This document shows, piece by piece, positions 15,766 to 24,648 of a stretch of DNA of 64,000 nt (the first letter of the stretch is position 1; each line of letters starts with the position of its first letter). The notes beneath the pieces are model-generated. The model had not been told where the DNA came from, did not search any database, and saw only the letters and a list, made by a program, of their open reading frames with translations. The translations under genes and the position numbers were made by a program. Source of the DNA: Cyclobacteriaceae bacterium (GTDB lineage: Bacteria; Bacteroidota; Bacteroidia; Cytophagales; Cyclobacteriaceae); contig JAIBBC010000003.1 of NCBI GenBank assembly GCA_019694875.1, forward strand, positions 674,469-738,468, given 5' to 3'.

Positions 15766-17217
15766 TTAGTTCGCTCGGACCGCTGATTTAAGGTTTTTCA
15801 ACTCAAACCGATACACAAACCCGAGCATCATAACGGCCAGCATACAGTAAATAAAATGCCGGAGATCAGCATTCAGGACACCGGTTAATTCACCGGCACA
15901 AACCAGCAACGTCAAAGCAACCGGTGCAATCAGAATTTTATAGGCATTGAATTTAAAGACAAATCGGTGTTTCGATAAAAAGTATAGCATCAGTATTTCG
16001 GTGAGAACGCTTGCCGCAGTGGAAGCGATCACGCCCATCACACCGAGGTATGGAATTAAAAGAAACATACCCCCGATTTTTACAATCGCCACCACAGCAT
16101 AGATAACCGGCAGTGGCTTAGTATATTTTAGAATGGAGTACGGTAATCCAAAAAACAACCGAACCGAACGGCAGATGTACAACACAGCTATGTAGGGTAC
16201 AATACCGGTTGACAAACTATAGCCGGGCTTTTCTAAAAAATTACTCAGCCATTCAATCGCCATCGGTACAAGCCAAATCGCACCGCAGGCAACAATCATC
16301 AGCACAGCAATAAATCCATGATAATACCGATTGATTTCAGGTGAGGTCCCTTTTGTTTCTCTAATGTTTACCAGCTTCAGTACCCGCGGAATTAGTGCGC
16401 TGTGAAGTCCGTTCATTACGAGTTCTACTCCTACCAACGACTTGATGGCAAAGTCATACACACCCACCGATGCAAGCGGCAGGTAAAACATCATCACAAT
16501 CCGGTCGAAGTAATTGATGAACCATTGCTGTATCTGGTAAATGAATGAATAAAAATTAAAACTGAATGAAGTACCCAGCAAGGGAAGATCGAAATGAAAT
16601 CCATACTCTCTGAAAATTCTGAACAATACCCATACGGAGCCCAACCCTAAAGCCACAAAACGTCCGCCCAACGGACCGATGAGTGTTTGCGGAAATACTT
16701 TTAAGCCGAGGAGTGTGAGAACAAATATTGCACTGAACAGAAGCAGGTTTGCCCAAAAGAATGTTTCGGGTTTTTCCCGGCTTTGCAGAAAGTTGCTGTG
16801 TACTTTAAACAATGCCTGAAAAACGCCACCTCCGAGCGCAAGCCATCCGTTTGGAAAAAACGCCAGGTCTTTTCCGTCAGAAAACCATGACAGAATATAC
16901 GCTCCGGTTGGCAGCAGGATAATCGCCAGGCCGAGGCCGATAAACAACATCAAAACAAAAGCTGAGCTGACGAATCGTGATAATTTTTCCTTATCGTTTT
17001 TGAATTCGTGATAATGGATGTACAGCGAAGAATCGAAACTGTATGTCACCAGCAGCTGCACAAGGATCGAAAAAGCAAGGCAAATCGAGAGTGCCCCGAA
17101 GTTGGCAGTGGTAAGGTCTGCCATATAAAAAGGTACAAGCAAAAGCGCGCTGGCCATCGGCAATGCCCCGGCCAGGGTGTAGATGGCAGATGCCTTAATA
17201 AAATTCCTGCTGATCAA
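15766..17217 (-). CDS. Wzx-like polysaccharide flippase (MOP superfamily)
   Basis: A 483-residue polytopic membrane protein with about 12-14 hydrophobic helices spread over the whole length and a motif arrangement of oligosaccharide flippases (RfbX/MATE-like): repeated GLY/FGxL patterns and short charged loops. It would move undecaprenyl-linked repeat units across the inner membrane. Start is TTG at 17217; the next in-frame ATG is residue 21, so the true start is uncertain. No Wzy polymerase or Wza/Wzc exporter is visible nearby. Confidence 0.85.
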   Translation of the reverse strand: MISRNFIKASAIYTLAGALPMASALLLVPFYMADLTTANFGALSICLAFSILVQLLVTYSFDSSLYIHYHEFKNDKEKLSRFVSSAFVLMLFIGLGLAIILLPTGAYILSWFSDGKDLAFFPNGWLALGGGVFQALFKVHSNFLQSREKPETFFWANLLLFSAIFVLTLLGLKVFPQTLIGPLGGRFVALGLGSVWVLFRIFREYGFHFDLPLLGTSFSFNFYSFIYQIQQWFINYFDRIVMMFYLPLASVGVYDFAIKSLVGVELVMNGLHSALIPRVLKLVNIRETKGTSPEINRYYHGFIAVLMIVACGAIWLVPMAIEWLSNFLEKPGYSLSTGIVPYIAVLYICRSVRLFFGLPYSILKYTKPLPVIYAVVAIVKIGGMFLLIPYLGVMGVIASTAASVLTEILMLYFLSKHRFVFKFNAYKILIAPVALTLLVCAGELTGVLNADLRHFIYCMLAVMMLGFVYRFELKNLKSAVRAN

Positions 17218-17292
17218 AGTACTTGGTTATAATGTTCCTTTGAATCCGGAAAAATACAATATCACCCGGTATATTGCACTTTTATTTGAAAA

Positions 17293-18438
17293 ATGAAGCA
17301 TGTTCTGCTGATCGCCTTCAGCAATCTTAAAACAGATTCACGTGTCAGGCGTCACGTCAACCTTCTTAAAAATAAGTACCGCCTTACCGTGGCATGCCAT
17401 GAAGCGGATGCGACCACCGAATACAAGCTCGCGCTGATCGACAAAGCAATCCTCACTCCCGCGAGAAAAATCAAGCTGGCTTTAATGCTTGGGCTTAGAC
17501 TGTTCAAGCAAGCCTATCGCACCCAGTACCCGCATTTTTCACTCGGCCAGCAAATTTCTGAACCTCTTGATTTGATTATTGCCAACGATGTGGAAGCGCT
17601 TCCGCTTGCGTTTCATTTGGCCGAAAAACATGCATGTCCTGTGGTGCTTGATGCCCACGAATATGCTCCACGTCATTTCGAAGACAAGTTGATATGGCGA
17701 TTGTTTTTTCAGCCACTCAACATGTACTTGTGCAGTACGTACATTCCTCGCGTTAAAGCAATGATTACAATAGGCCGGGGGCTGGCCAATGAATATGAGA
17801 AACACTTCCACATTAAACCCGTTGTGATTACCAACGCCAATCACTTTCACAACCTCACTCCTTCCGCGGTTCAGGGAAACTCTATTAGGCTTGTGCATCA
17901 CGGGATTGCCACACCTTCACGAAAGCTTGAAGTGATGATTGAAATGATGAACTACCTGGACGAACGTTTTTCGCTCGACATGTATTTACTTTCATCCGGT
18001 TCGGTGTCATCAAAAACAAAAAATTATCCCGCTGATCTCAAAGCACTGGCTTCAAAAAATTCCCGTGTCAGGATTCTGGATCCAATCAAGAGCGAACTAA
18101 TCGTAACCACGATAAATGCATACGATATGGGTGTGTTTTTGATCCCACCGATCAACTTCAATTACGAGAACACACTCCCCAACAAGCTCTTTGATTTTAT
18201 CCAGGCGAGATTGGCGATTGCTGTTGGCCCAACACCGGAAATGGCCGAAATTGTTAATCGTTATTCGCTCGGGGTTGTGTCGAACGATTTCACCGCTAAA
18301 TCGCTCGCTGAAAAGCTAAACCAGCTTACCACTGAAGATATTGCTCGTTTCAAGGCAAACACCGAAACTGCCGCTCAACAATTGAATGCGGAGGAGAATG
18401 CAAAAATCCTGATCGATGTTATTGAGCGTTCATTCTAA
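17293..18438 (+). CDS. Glycosyltransferase (GT4-like)
   Basis: A 381-residue GT-B protein opening MKHVLLIAFSNLKTDSRVRRH, as in WecB/RfaG-like GT4 enzymes. Mid-protein segments DLIIANDVEALPLA and VLDAHEYAPRHFED are typical acceptor-side motifs. The C-terminal half has VHHGIATPSRKLE and NYENTLPNKLFDFIQARLAI in place of the usual E-x7-E donor site. It is divergent from the flippase gene and overlaps the next gene by 1 nt (TAATG), so the two are co-translated. Confidence 0.85.
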   Translation: MKHVLLIAFSNLKTDSRVRRHVNLLKNKYRLTVACHEADATTEYKLALIDKAILTPARKIKLALMLGLRLFKQAYRTQYPHFSLGQQISEPLDLIIANDVEALPLAFHLAEKHACPVVLDAHEYAPRHFEDKLIWRLFFQPLNMYLCSTYIPRVKAMITIGRGLANEYEKHFHIKPVVITNANHFHNLTPSAVQGNSIRLVHHGIATPSRKLEVMIEMMNYLDERFSLDMYLLSSGSVSSKTKNYPADLKALASKNSRVRILDPIKSELIVTTINAYDMGVFLIPPINFNYENTLPNKLFDFIQARLAIAVGPTPEMAEIVNRYSLGVVSNDFTAKSLAEKLNQLTTEDIARFKANTETAAQQLNAEENAKILIDVIERSF

Positions 18439-19700
18439 TGACAACCGTTGATTTTCATATCGACCCCTCACTTCCCGTTATGCCGGAAATCCGGTACACG
18501 CTCGAACAATTTGCTGTCAATAAAAAAATTAATGTACAATTCGGTGCGTCCGGGTTTTTGGTAAGCGATGCTGTGAACTCCAATCTATCCATATCAAAAA
18601 AACTAATCAATAATCTCCGGGAACGCAGGTGCGATTACAAAGAAAACCTCGGGGCTACGGGATTTATTGAATTCGAAAATGGCACTCCGGATTATTTAGG
18701 CACTGCATTTTACATGCTGGCCTGTCTGCAGGAATATCACGCGGCTGCACAAAAAGATAATCTCGGCAGGTTTAAATTCTCCGGCAGCTACCAGGCAGCT
18801 TATCAAAATTCCGGACAGAACATAGTCCAGATCTGCTTCGATAAACTTGCAGAAAAACTAAGCATTCCAAACCGCGCAAATCCTTCGCGGTTTTTCCTTT
18901 CGCATGATATCGATACGGTGTACGGAGCAATCGTGCAGGACGGCTTTCACGCGCTTAAATTTGGCCGCATCGATATTCTTTTAAAATTAATTCTGAACAC
19001 CGTCACGCAAAAACCCGACTGGCTCAACATGGATCAAATCATGAAGCTGGAAAGCGAATACGATGTTCGATCGACATTTTTCTGGATCGTCAAGAGGGGT
19101 AAAGCCGAAGCGTTTGAAAACGCAGATTACAATTTCAAATCTTCATCAATCCAGAAGGTTGTCCGGACTGTTGAATCCAACGGCTTTGAAAACGGACTTC
19201 ATAAAAGCATCTCGCAGGATTCTTTTCAGAAAGAGATTGGTGAATTTGAAAAAAAGCCGGTTGCAAATCGGTACCATTATTTAAAATTCAATCTACCCCA
19301 GGGTTTTGACGCCATTGAAAACTCCGGTCTGAAGCTGGATGCAAGTCTTGGTTTTGCCGAAAACATCGGGTTCAGAAACAGCTATGGTCTTCCTTATAAT
19401 CCGTTCGATGTTACAAACCGAAAACCCTACACGTTTGTGGAAGTTCCCCTGCACATCATGGACACCACGTTATTCAAGTATAATCGCGCAAACTTAGCGG
19501 AAGCAAGAGAAAAAATTCTGAAGTTTTTTGAAGCCAACAAAACGAATTGCGTGCTGTCGGTTTTGTGGCACAATAACTTTTTCACAAACTACAAGTACAA
19601 AGGCTACTTGCAGCTCTATAAAGAAATTCTGGAATATATCCGGGAAAATAAATTATCGGCCGTCACGCAACGTGAATTGTTGCAATATTCGGCTTACTAG
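18438..19700 (+). CDS. Polysaccharide deacetylase-like protein with DUF7033-type N-terminus
   Basis: A 420-residue protein. The N-terminal 150 residues resemble the domain that precedes deacetylase modules in Bacteroidota glycan loci. A NodB-like barrel follows, with FFLSHDIDTVYG carrying the HD(I)D metal motif, STFFWIV, NGFENGLHKS and LSVLWHNNFF. The canonical first motif TFDDGP is replaced by SHDIDT, a known variant of this subgroup. It is translationally coupled to the GT4 gene. The 3' end overlaps the convergent GNAT gene by 4 nt. Confidence 0.78.
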   Translation: MTTVDFHIDPSLPVMPEIRYTLEQFAVNKKINVQFGASGFLVSDAVNSNLSISKKLINNLRERRCDYKENLGATGFIEFENGTPDYLGTAFYMLACLQEYHAAAQKDNLGRFKFSGSYQAAYQNSGQNIVQICFDKLAEKLSIPNRANPSRFFLSHDIDTVYGAIVQDGFHALKFGRIDILLKLILNTVTQKPDWLNMDQIMKLESEYDVRSTFFWIVKRGKAEAFENADYNFKSSSIQKVVRTVESNGFENGLHKSISQDSFQKEIGEFEKKPVANRYHYLKFNLPQGFDAIENSGLKLDASLGFAENIGFRNSYGLPYNPFDVTNRKPYTFVEVPLHIMDTTLFKYNRANLAEAREKILKFFEANKTNCVLSVLWHNNFFTNYKYKGYLQLYKEILEYIRENKLSAVTQRELLQYSAY

Positions 19701-20641
19701 ATAAAGCCCGCAGTTTTAGCCAGCTTCAGGCCGGTGGCGTTTATTTTCTGGACCTGTAAATAAGGCTTTTGTACGGGTCCGAATGTTCTGAAGAAACGTT
19801 CAACTGATTCGAGCATACTCCCTTCGAAATTAAACTGTCGTGTAACCGCGGCCGCATGTTGAATCGCCTTCCACATCAACAAACTAAATGTTCCGCCTGG
19901 TGCCTGGGAATCTGTTCCACCCGCCAGGTAATACGCTGAATTGGCATCCCACACTAAAAACAGTGCAGCCTGCACGCGATTGCCGGAATCTTTCGCCACG
20001 AAAACTTTGCCTGAATTATGTTGAGTCGTGGCTTCGTAAATCTTCTTCATCAACTCAGCTGAATAAGGAATTGTTTCCTTTTGTCGCTCGAACACTTGCG
20101 TTGAGAGCCTGAACAAATCATCAATATCGTTTGCCTCGGAAACCGTAACAAGTTTCTCAGCTTTCCGGACCTGGCTTCTCGCACTCGAACTCAGGTTGTC
20201 CCAAAGTTTGTCGGTTGATGACAGGTCTTCCAGCACGTAGGTATAACGCGCAGTAAGTGTAAAGCCTTTCCAGAAAAACGGCAGTCCGTTGGTCAGTTCA
20301 TACCGGAAACGCTGATTGAAATAATCAAAAGCAGGTAAAGCATCAATCAGATCACCGATAACCTGATGTTCATAACTTATGCGCGAAGCATATTTTTGGT
20401 CGGCTGGATAAGCAATCCATGGACCCCACCCGGAAGTGAGTGCCGGCATGTTCAGTAGTTTGTATCCATATTTGGCGGAACGCTGATAAGTCCACGAAGC
20501 TTTTATCTGCTCACCTTCCTGTAACAATACAACGTCCCACGAATCTCCGCTCACGGCATCAAGCCACCAGTCTTTCAGAAAGATGGGCAATGCAGCTTCC
20601 GCTGCACAAAACTTCCGGTACCGGTCTTTATTGGAGGTCAT
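19697..20641 (-). CDS. FemAB/GNAT-like acyltransferase (Acetyltransf_6 type)
   Basis: A 314-residue protein with the duplicated GNAT architecture of CelD/FemAB-like proteins (PF13480). It has an N-terminal partner fold, then SSSARSQVRKAEKLVTV, FVAKDSGNRVQAALFLVWD and a C-terminal YYLAGGTDSQAPGGTFSLL segment. Such proteins transfer aminoacyl or acetyl groups in exopolysaccharide or peptidoglycan pathways. It follows the small GNAT gene with a 14-nt overlap. The donor and acceptor are unknown. Confidence 0.78.
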   Translation of the reverse strand: MTSNKDRYRKFCAAEAALPIFLKDWWLDAVSGDSWDVVLLQEGEQIKASWTYQRSAKYGYKLLNMPALTSGWGPWIAYPADQKYASRISYEHQVIGDLIDALPAFDYFNQRFRYELTNGLPFFWKGFTLTARYTYVLEDLSSTDKLWDNLSSSARSQVRKAEKLVTVSEANDIDDLFRLSTQVFERQKETIPYSAELMKKIYEATTQHNSGKVFVAKDSGNRVQAALFLVWDANSAYYLAGGTDSQAPGGTFSLLMWKAIQHAAAVTRQFNFEGSMLESVERFFRTFGPVQKPYLQVQKINATGLKLAKTAGFI

Positions 20642-21182
20642 GAGCTATAAAACGAACGCCTAAGATCATCATTATTTTAATGCGGTCAACTTCTACGAAA
20701 CCTGCTTTTTCCATGCTTCGCCTTGAAGACGTATTATCGAGATCAACACTTGTCAGTACACGTTTGTCCCTGAACTGGCGTGCAATATCGTTCAATACAT
20801 GTGCAAAGATATTCTTTCCGCGGGCTGATGGAGCTGTTTCGCAGTACTGAATGAAGACCTCTGTGGGTTTAAGATCAATTGAAAAAAACTTATGAAGAGA
20901 AACTTTGCCAGGCCCAATCACAACCCACGAACGATGAACACATGCGTTGCCGAGATAGGCATAAAAACCTCTGTTGCCCCGTGTGAGAAATCGCGAGAAC
21001 AAACGGATCTGTTTTTCGGACTGAAATGATCTGGCATCTGCAACATTTTCCGGATTAACCGGCTTTATTTCAGCAACGGAGGTTGCATGTGTGTCTTTCT
21101 TCCACTCCAGCAACAAAACTGTATCGCGCGAAAAAATCCGTTTCAGCACAATCCTGTTGAACTTTGATAGCAACGTTTTCAC
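20628..21182 (-). CDS. GNAT family N-acetyltransferase
   Basis: A 184-residue protein with a single GNAT-like fold: a beta-strand IDLKPTEVFIQYCETAP, then the pyrophosphate loop SARGKNIFAHVL, then TSVDLDNTSSRRSMEKAGFVEV, which is the typical motif B/D ending. The start overlaps the GT4 gene stop by 4 nt and the end overlaps the FemAB-like gene by 14 nt, so the three genes form one operon. Probably acetylates a sugar amine of the locus product; substrate unproven. Confidence 0.82.
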   Translation of the reverse strand: MKTLLSKFNRIVLKRIFSRDTVLLLEWKKDTHATSVAEIKPVNPENVADARSFQSEKQIRLFSRFLTRGNRGFYAYLGNACVHRSWVVIGPGKVSLHKFFSIDLKPTEVFIQYCETAPSARGKNIFAHVLNDIARQFRDKRVLTSVDLDNTSSRRSMEKAGFVEVDRIKIMMILGVRFIAHDLQ

Positions 21183-22477
21183 TTCAGTAAATTGATCAGT
21201 CTTTGAGTTGTATCTCTCCGCGAATATCCGTTATGATTAATACCATTGGCCGTACGCCCATTCTTCCAGTTTTGATAAAACTGCTGAAGAACATCCCTTA
21301 TCTTTTGTGTATCGCCCCCGTCAATCATTTCCCCTGCCTTCGCTTGCGCGATCAATGCAGCCGCATCTCCGTTTACGGGACCAACACCCAGCACGGGCAA
21401 TCCGGTTGCCAGGTATTCAAACAACTTGCCCGGCATATAGCCTTCGGCATCTTTGTAACCGGTTAGAATCAATGCCAGAACTGCGCTTGACGCGTAGATG
21501 TCAATCAATTTATCATGGGGAACCGTATCGGTGAACTTTGTAACCGAGGCCATCAGCGGATTTGACAGAACAAATTGCCTGAATGCCGGGTTAACCTGAC
21601 CCACAAATTCAACTTCAATGTCCTTTGCTGTCAATTGATGTTCCTGACACCACAGCGCAACAGCATTCATAAACGGCCGCGGATCACATTTCTCATTTAC
21701 AATGCCTATGTGCCGGATACGGAACTTATCGGATCTGACAATTCTAAAATTTTTGAAGTCGTCTTCATCAAACCCGTTCGTTAGCAGTGTTACTTTTCTT
21801 CCGGAAAGTCTTTCAAACTGCTTTACGTAAAAAGGCGTAATGGTTATTACTTCATCTGCTTGCGTTAATACTTCGTGTTCAAGTCTTTTATGCTCTGCTT
21901 TGGCACGCGTACCGGCTTTAATGCTGTCGAGAAATCCCCATTCGCTCCACGGATCACGCATATCAACAATCCACTTCAGCGATGGTTTTTTTCTTTTAAG
22001 TTTTAAGCCGATCAGGTGCATGCTGTGTGGTGGCCCGGTTGTGATAATTGTTTCGATCTTATGCTCATCGAGATAACGCGCAAGAAACTTAACTGCCGGT
22101 CCAACCCAAAACTTCCGGGGATCGGGGATAAAAAGATTCCCCCGCACCCAAATGCTCAGTTTCGAAAAGAGTGACGATCCCGTGTTGACAGAACCACCCT
22201 GCACCAGTGAATTCTTGTTGCCGGAGAAAAGCTTCGACAACTTTCCGAACGTCTCATAAGGTTCCCAGATGGGTAAATTCACAACTACCGCTTCCGCGGG
22301 AACATCTTTCAACAACGAAGAATCTTGAACGGGTGCAGACGGATTCTCAGGCGTAAACACATACGGCTTCCATCCGAACTGTGGAAGGTACTTAACAAAC
22401 TTTAGCCAGCGCTGAACACCGCTCCCTCCGCTCGGAGGCCAGTAGTACGCAATGATCAGAACTTTCTTTTCGGCCAT
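21179..22477 (-). CDS. GT4 family glycosyltransferase
   Basis: A 432-residue GT-B enzyme with the GT4 opening KKVLIIAYYWPPSGGSGVQRW. Mid-protein TGPPHSMHLIGLKL and VDMRDPWSEWGF are typical of a Bacteroidota GT4 subgroup. The donor site is GYKDAEGYMPGKLFEYLATG with the expected E-x-x-A-T-G pattern. Start is set at ATG 22477 (22480 is an alternative); the frame is open to 22498 but that would leave a longer, unconserved leader. First gene of GT4-GNAT-FemAB. Confidence 0.87.
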   Translation of the reverse strand: MAEKKVLIIAYYWPPSGGSGVQRWLKFVKYLPQFGWKPYVFTPENPSAPVQDSSLLKDVPAEAVVVNLPIWEPYETFGKLSKLFSGNKNSLVQGGSVNTGSSLFSKLSIWVRGNLFIPDPRKFWVGPAVKFLARYLDEHKIETIITTGPPHSMHLIGLKLKRKKPSLKWIVDMRDPWSEWGFLDSIKAGTRAKAEHKRLEHEVLTQADEVITITPFYVKQFERLSGRKVTLLTNGFDEDDFKNFRIVRSDKFRIRHIGIVNEKCDPRPFMNAVALWCQEHQLTAKDIEVEFVGQVNPAFRQFVLSNPLMASVTKFTDTVPHDKLIDIYASSAVLALILTGYKDAEGYMPGKLFEYLATGLPVLGVGPVNGDAAALIAQAKAGEMIDGGDTQKIRDVLQQFYQNWKNGRTANGINHNGYSRRDTTQRLINLLK

Positions 22478-22506
22478 CATGCAATTTACAACGTGCAACC
22501 CACGAT

Positions 22507-23412
22507 TTACGAATTTTGAATGTATTCCATAATGGAACTGGTATCGTCAGGTTTAAACCAGCGAATCTGTTCATCACGCTTAAACCACGTCAATTGCCGC
22601 TTCGCATATCGCCTGGAGTTACGCTTTAAAAGCCTCACAGCCTCTTCTCTATCGTATTGCCCATCCATGAATCCAAAAATTTCCTGGTACCCCACGGTTT
22701 GCAACGCGTTCTTATCGCGGTAAGCGTATAAATCATGTGCTTCTTCAAACAGCCCGCGGGCAATCATGTCATCCATGCGCTTGTCAATGCGTTCATACAG
22801 CCTTGCGCGTTCAACCTCAACACCAATCTTCACAACTTTGAACGGCAACTCCTTCGTTACCTGCTTTTGAAATTCCGAGATTGACTTGCCCGTAGCCAGC
22901 CTGACTTCCAGCGCGCGCATCAGGCGCATCGGGTTTTTTTGATCGATCTTTTTGAAATGCTCCGGATCAAGTTCGCGCATCCGGTTTTGCAGCCAAAGCA
23001 TACCCTTGTTCTCAAACTCTTCAATCAGCTGATCGCGAATTTCATCGGGAACTTCCGGGATGTCGTCAAAACCCTCGAGTAACGCTTTGATGTAGAGGCC
23101 GGAACCTCCGCAAACCACCACATAATTGTGCGTCTCAAACAAGCTGTAAATCCTCAGCATGGCTTCTTCACCAAAACGGGCGGCATCGTATTCTTCTGTA
23201 ATCGAATGGCTGTTGATAAAATGATGTCTCACTTCCCGCAGTTCATCCTCATCTGGTTTCGCGGTACCGATCGTTAACTCCCTGTAAATCTGCCGGGAAT
23301 CAGACGAGATAATTTCTGCATGAAACTCCTTTGCCACCTTGATTGCGAGAGCAGTTTTACCAGCCGCAGTAGGCCCCACAATCACAATCAGTTTCTTTCC
23401 GGAAAAATCCAT
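22507..23412 (-). CDS. miaA: tRNA dimethylallyltransferase MiaA
   Basis: A 301-residue enzyme adding a dimethylallyl group to A37 of tRNAs reading UNN codons. P-loop VGPTAAGKTALA (about 12-23), SSDSRQIYRELTIGTAKP and VVCGGSGLYIKALLEG match the family, and the C-terminal KRNSRRYAKRQLTWFKR segment is the tRNA-binding region. Length is normal. An exact -7 box lies 4 nt before the ATG. The next gene downstream (GT4) begins 29 nt later, possibly co-transcribed. Confidence 0.96.
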   Translation of the reverse strand: MDFSGKKLIVIVGPTAAGKTALAIKVAKEFHAEIISSDSRQIYRELTIGTAKPDEDELREVRHHFINSHSITEEYDAARFGEEAMLRIYSLFETHNYVVVCGGSGLYIKALLEGFDDIPEVPDEIRDQLIEEFENKGMLWLQNRMRELDPEHFKKIDQKNPMRLMRALEVRLATGKSISEFQKQVTKELPFKVVKIGVEVERARLYERIDKRMDDMIARGLFEEAHDLYAYRDKNALQTVGYQEIFGFMDGQYDREEAVRLLKRNSRRYAKRQLTWFKRDEQIRWFKPDDTSSIMEYIQNS

Positions 23413-23416
23413 TCTA

Positions 23417-23424
23417 CAAAAGTA
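23417..23424 (-). promoter_or_regulatory. -7 box (TACTTTTG, minus strand) for miaA
   Basis: On the minus strand TACTTTTG fits TAnnTTTG exactly and ends only 4 nt before the miaA ATG at 23412, so the mRNA would have almost no leader. No clear -33 TTTG at the usual distance. Confidence 0.45.
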
Positions 23425-23510
23425 CGATTTACGAAGTACGAATTAAGATTTGAGGCCAATTCTGAAAATTCGTAATTCCAAAATCGTAATTCGTAAATTA
23501 TAAATTATCT
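23425..23510. repeat. AT-rich inverted-repeat cluster upstream of miaA
   Basis: Words built on TACGAATT and TCGTAATTCG recur several times in both directions; the right half (about 23467-23505) is an imperfect reverse complement of the left half (about 23421-23452). No gene fits here. It could be a small dispersed intergenic repeat or a transcript-end structure; only genome-wide comparison would tell. Confidence 0.4.
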
Positions 23511-23537
23511 TGCGCCCTGTTGACGGAATCGGGAACC

Positions 23538-23810
23538 ATGATTAAATACACTGCAGCTTTCCTCACTAAAATCGAGGACATTATTTCAGAGTCGGATTAC
23601 ATACTGCGTTACGAAAAAGGAAATTTCAAGTCGGGCTACTGCCTGCTGAAAGACCAGAAAATCATGATCGTGAACAAGTTCTACACCACCGAAGGCAAAA
23701 TCAACGCCCTTATGGAAATCCTGAAAACGGTAGAACTCGATACCAGCAAGTTCACCGAGAAAAGTCAGAAACTTTACGAAGAACTCACCCAAACCGAAGT
23801 TAAAGCTTGA
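23538..23810 (+). CDS. Conserved small hypothetical protein
   Basis: A 90-residue cytosolic protein from the ATG at 23538 (MIKYTAAFLTKIEDII). It is rich in charged residues, with a predicted helix, a short beta-hairpin around YEKGNFKSGYCLLKDQKIMIV and two further helices. No family was recognised with certainty, though the composition and good codon use suggest a real, conserved gene. Its TGA overlaps the start (TTG) of the MBL-fold gene, so the two are probably co-translated. Confidence 0.75.
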   Translation: MIKYTAAFLTKIEDIISESDYILRYEKGNFKSGYCLLKDQKIMIVNKFYTTEGKINALMEILKTVELDTSKFTEKSQKLYEELTQTEVKA

Positions 23811-24568
23811 CGGTCACATTCCTGGGCACCGGTACTTCACAAGGCATACCCGTTATCGGTTGCTCATGTGAGGTTTGCAAATCCCTGGATTATCGCGACA
23901 AGCGACTACGAGCATCGGTTCATATTCAGGTAAGCGGTCAAAGTTTTGTAATCGACACCGGTCCGGACTTCCGGCAGCAAATGCTGAGGGAAGGAATCAA
24001 TCGTCTGGATGCTGTTTTATTTACACATGCACACCGCGATCACACTGCAGGGTTGGATGATGTTCGCGCATATAACTTTTTGCAGAACATGGACATGCCG
24101 GTTTACGGAATGCCTGAGACCCTCAACCAGATTCAGAACGACTTCGCCTACATCTTCGATGAACACGGTTATCCCGGACTTCCGCGAATTGACCTGCGGC
24201 CGTTAAGTCATAACACATTCTCGGTTAACGGAGTTGAGGTTACTCCCCTTCCGGTAGTGCACCTGAAACTGCCGGTTCTTGGTTTTCGCATTGGCGACTT
24301 CAGTTACATCACGGATGCTAATTTTATTTCGGACGAAACGTACAAAAAATTGCAGGGTACAAAAGTGCTCGTGCTGAATGCTCTCCAGCAGGAACCCCAC
24401 ATTTCACACTTTACGCTGACCGAAGCGATTCAGGTTGCCGAAAAAGTTGGCGCACAAAAAACCTATTTCACGCACCTGAGTCACAAAATGGGACTGCATG
24501 CCGATGTTAGCAAATTGCTGCCGCAGAACATCGAGATTGCTTTTGACGGATTGTCTTTGAAGTTATAA
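23807..24568 (+). CDS. MBL-fold metallohydrolase (PhnP/RNase Z-like)
   Basis: A 253-residue metallo-beta-lactamase-fold protein. It opens TVTFLGTGTSQGIPVIGC and has the zinc motif FTHAHRDHTAGLDDVR (HxHxDH), with a second His in YFTHLSHKMG. The close resemblance is to PhnP-type cyclic phosphodiesterases, which include a Cys pair near the N-terminus (GCSCEVC here). The start is TTG at 23807, overlapping the upstream stop by 4 nt. Exact substrate unknown. Confidence 0.85.
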   Translation: MTVTFLGTGTSQGIPVIGCSCEVCKSLDYRDKRLRASVHIQVSGQSFVIDTGPDFRQQMLREGINRLDAVLFTHAHRDHTAGLDDVRAYNFLQNMDMPVYGMPETLNQIQNDFAYIFDEHGYPGLPRIDLRPLSHNTFSVNGVEVTPLPVVHLKLPVLGFRIGDFSYITDANFISDETYKKLQGTKVLVLNALQQEPHISHFTLTEAIQVAEKVGAQKTYFTHLSHKMGLHADVSKLLPQNIEIAFDGLSLKL

Positions 24569-24575
24569 GCCAATC

Positions 24576-24639
24576 GTTGTCTGTTGTCAGTGGCGTACGC
24601 TATATTTGACAGGCTTGGCTAAAACAATCAACAGACAAC
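24576..24639. repeat. 11-bp perfect inverted repeat around rqcH promoter
   Basis: GTTGTCTGTTG (24576-24586) and CAACAGACAAC (24629-24639) are exact reverse complements separated by 42 bp, which contain the -7 box at 24601. The arrangement could be an operator or a remnant of a small intergenic repeat. Confidence 0.55.
24601..24608 (+). promoter_or_regulatory. -7 box (TATATTTG) for rqcH-like gene
   Basis: An exact TAnnTTTG. A TTG at 24577-24579 is 21 bp upstream, at the long end of the -33 spacing. The leader to the GTG at 24649 would be about 35 nt. Confidence 0.45.
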
Positions 24640-24648
24640 TGACTCGCT

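Noticed and set aside
17211-17217. TACTTTG as a promoter at the flippase start
   Set aside because: One base short of TAnnTTTG and includes the putative TTG start itself; similar TACTTTG at 2423 and 63869 are equally inconclusive.
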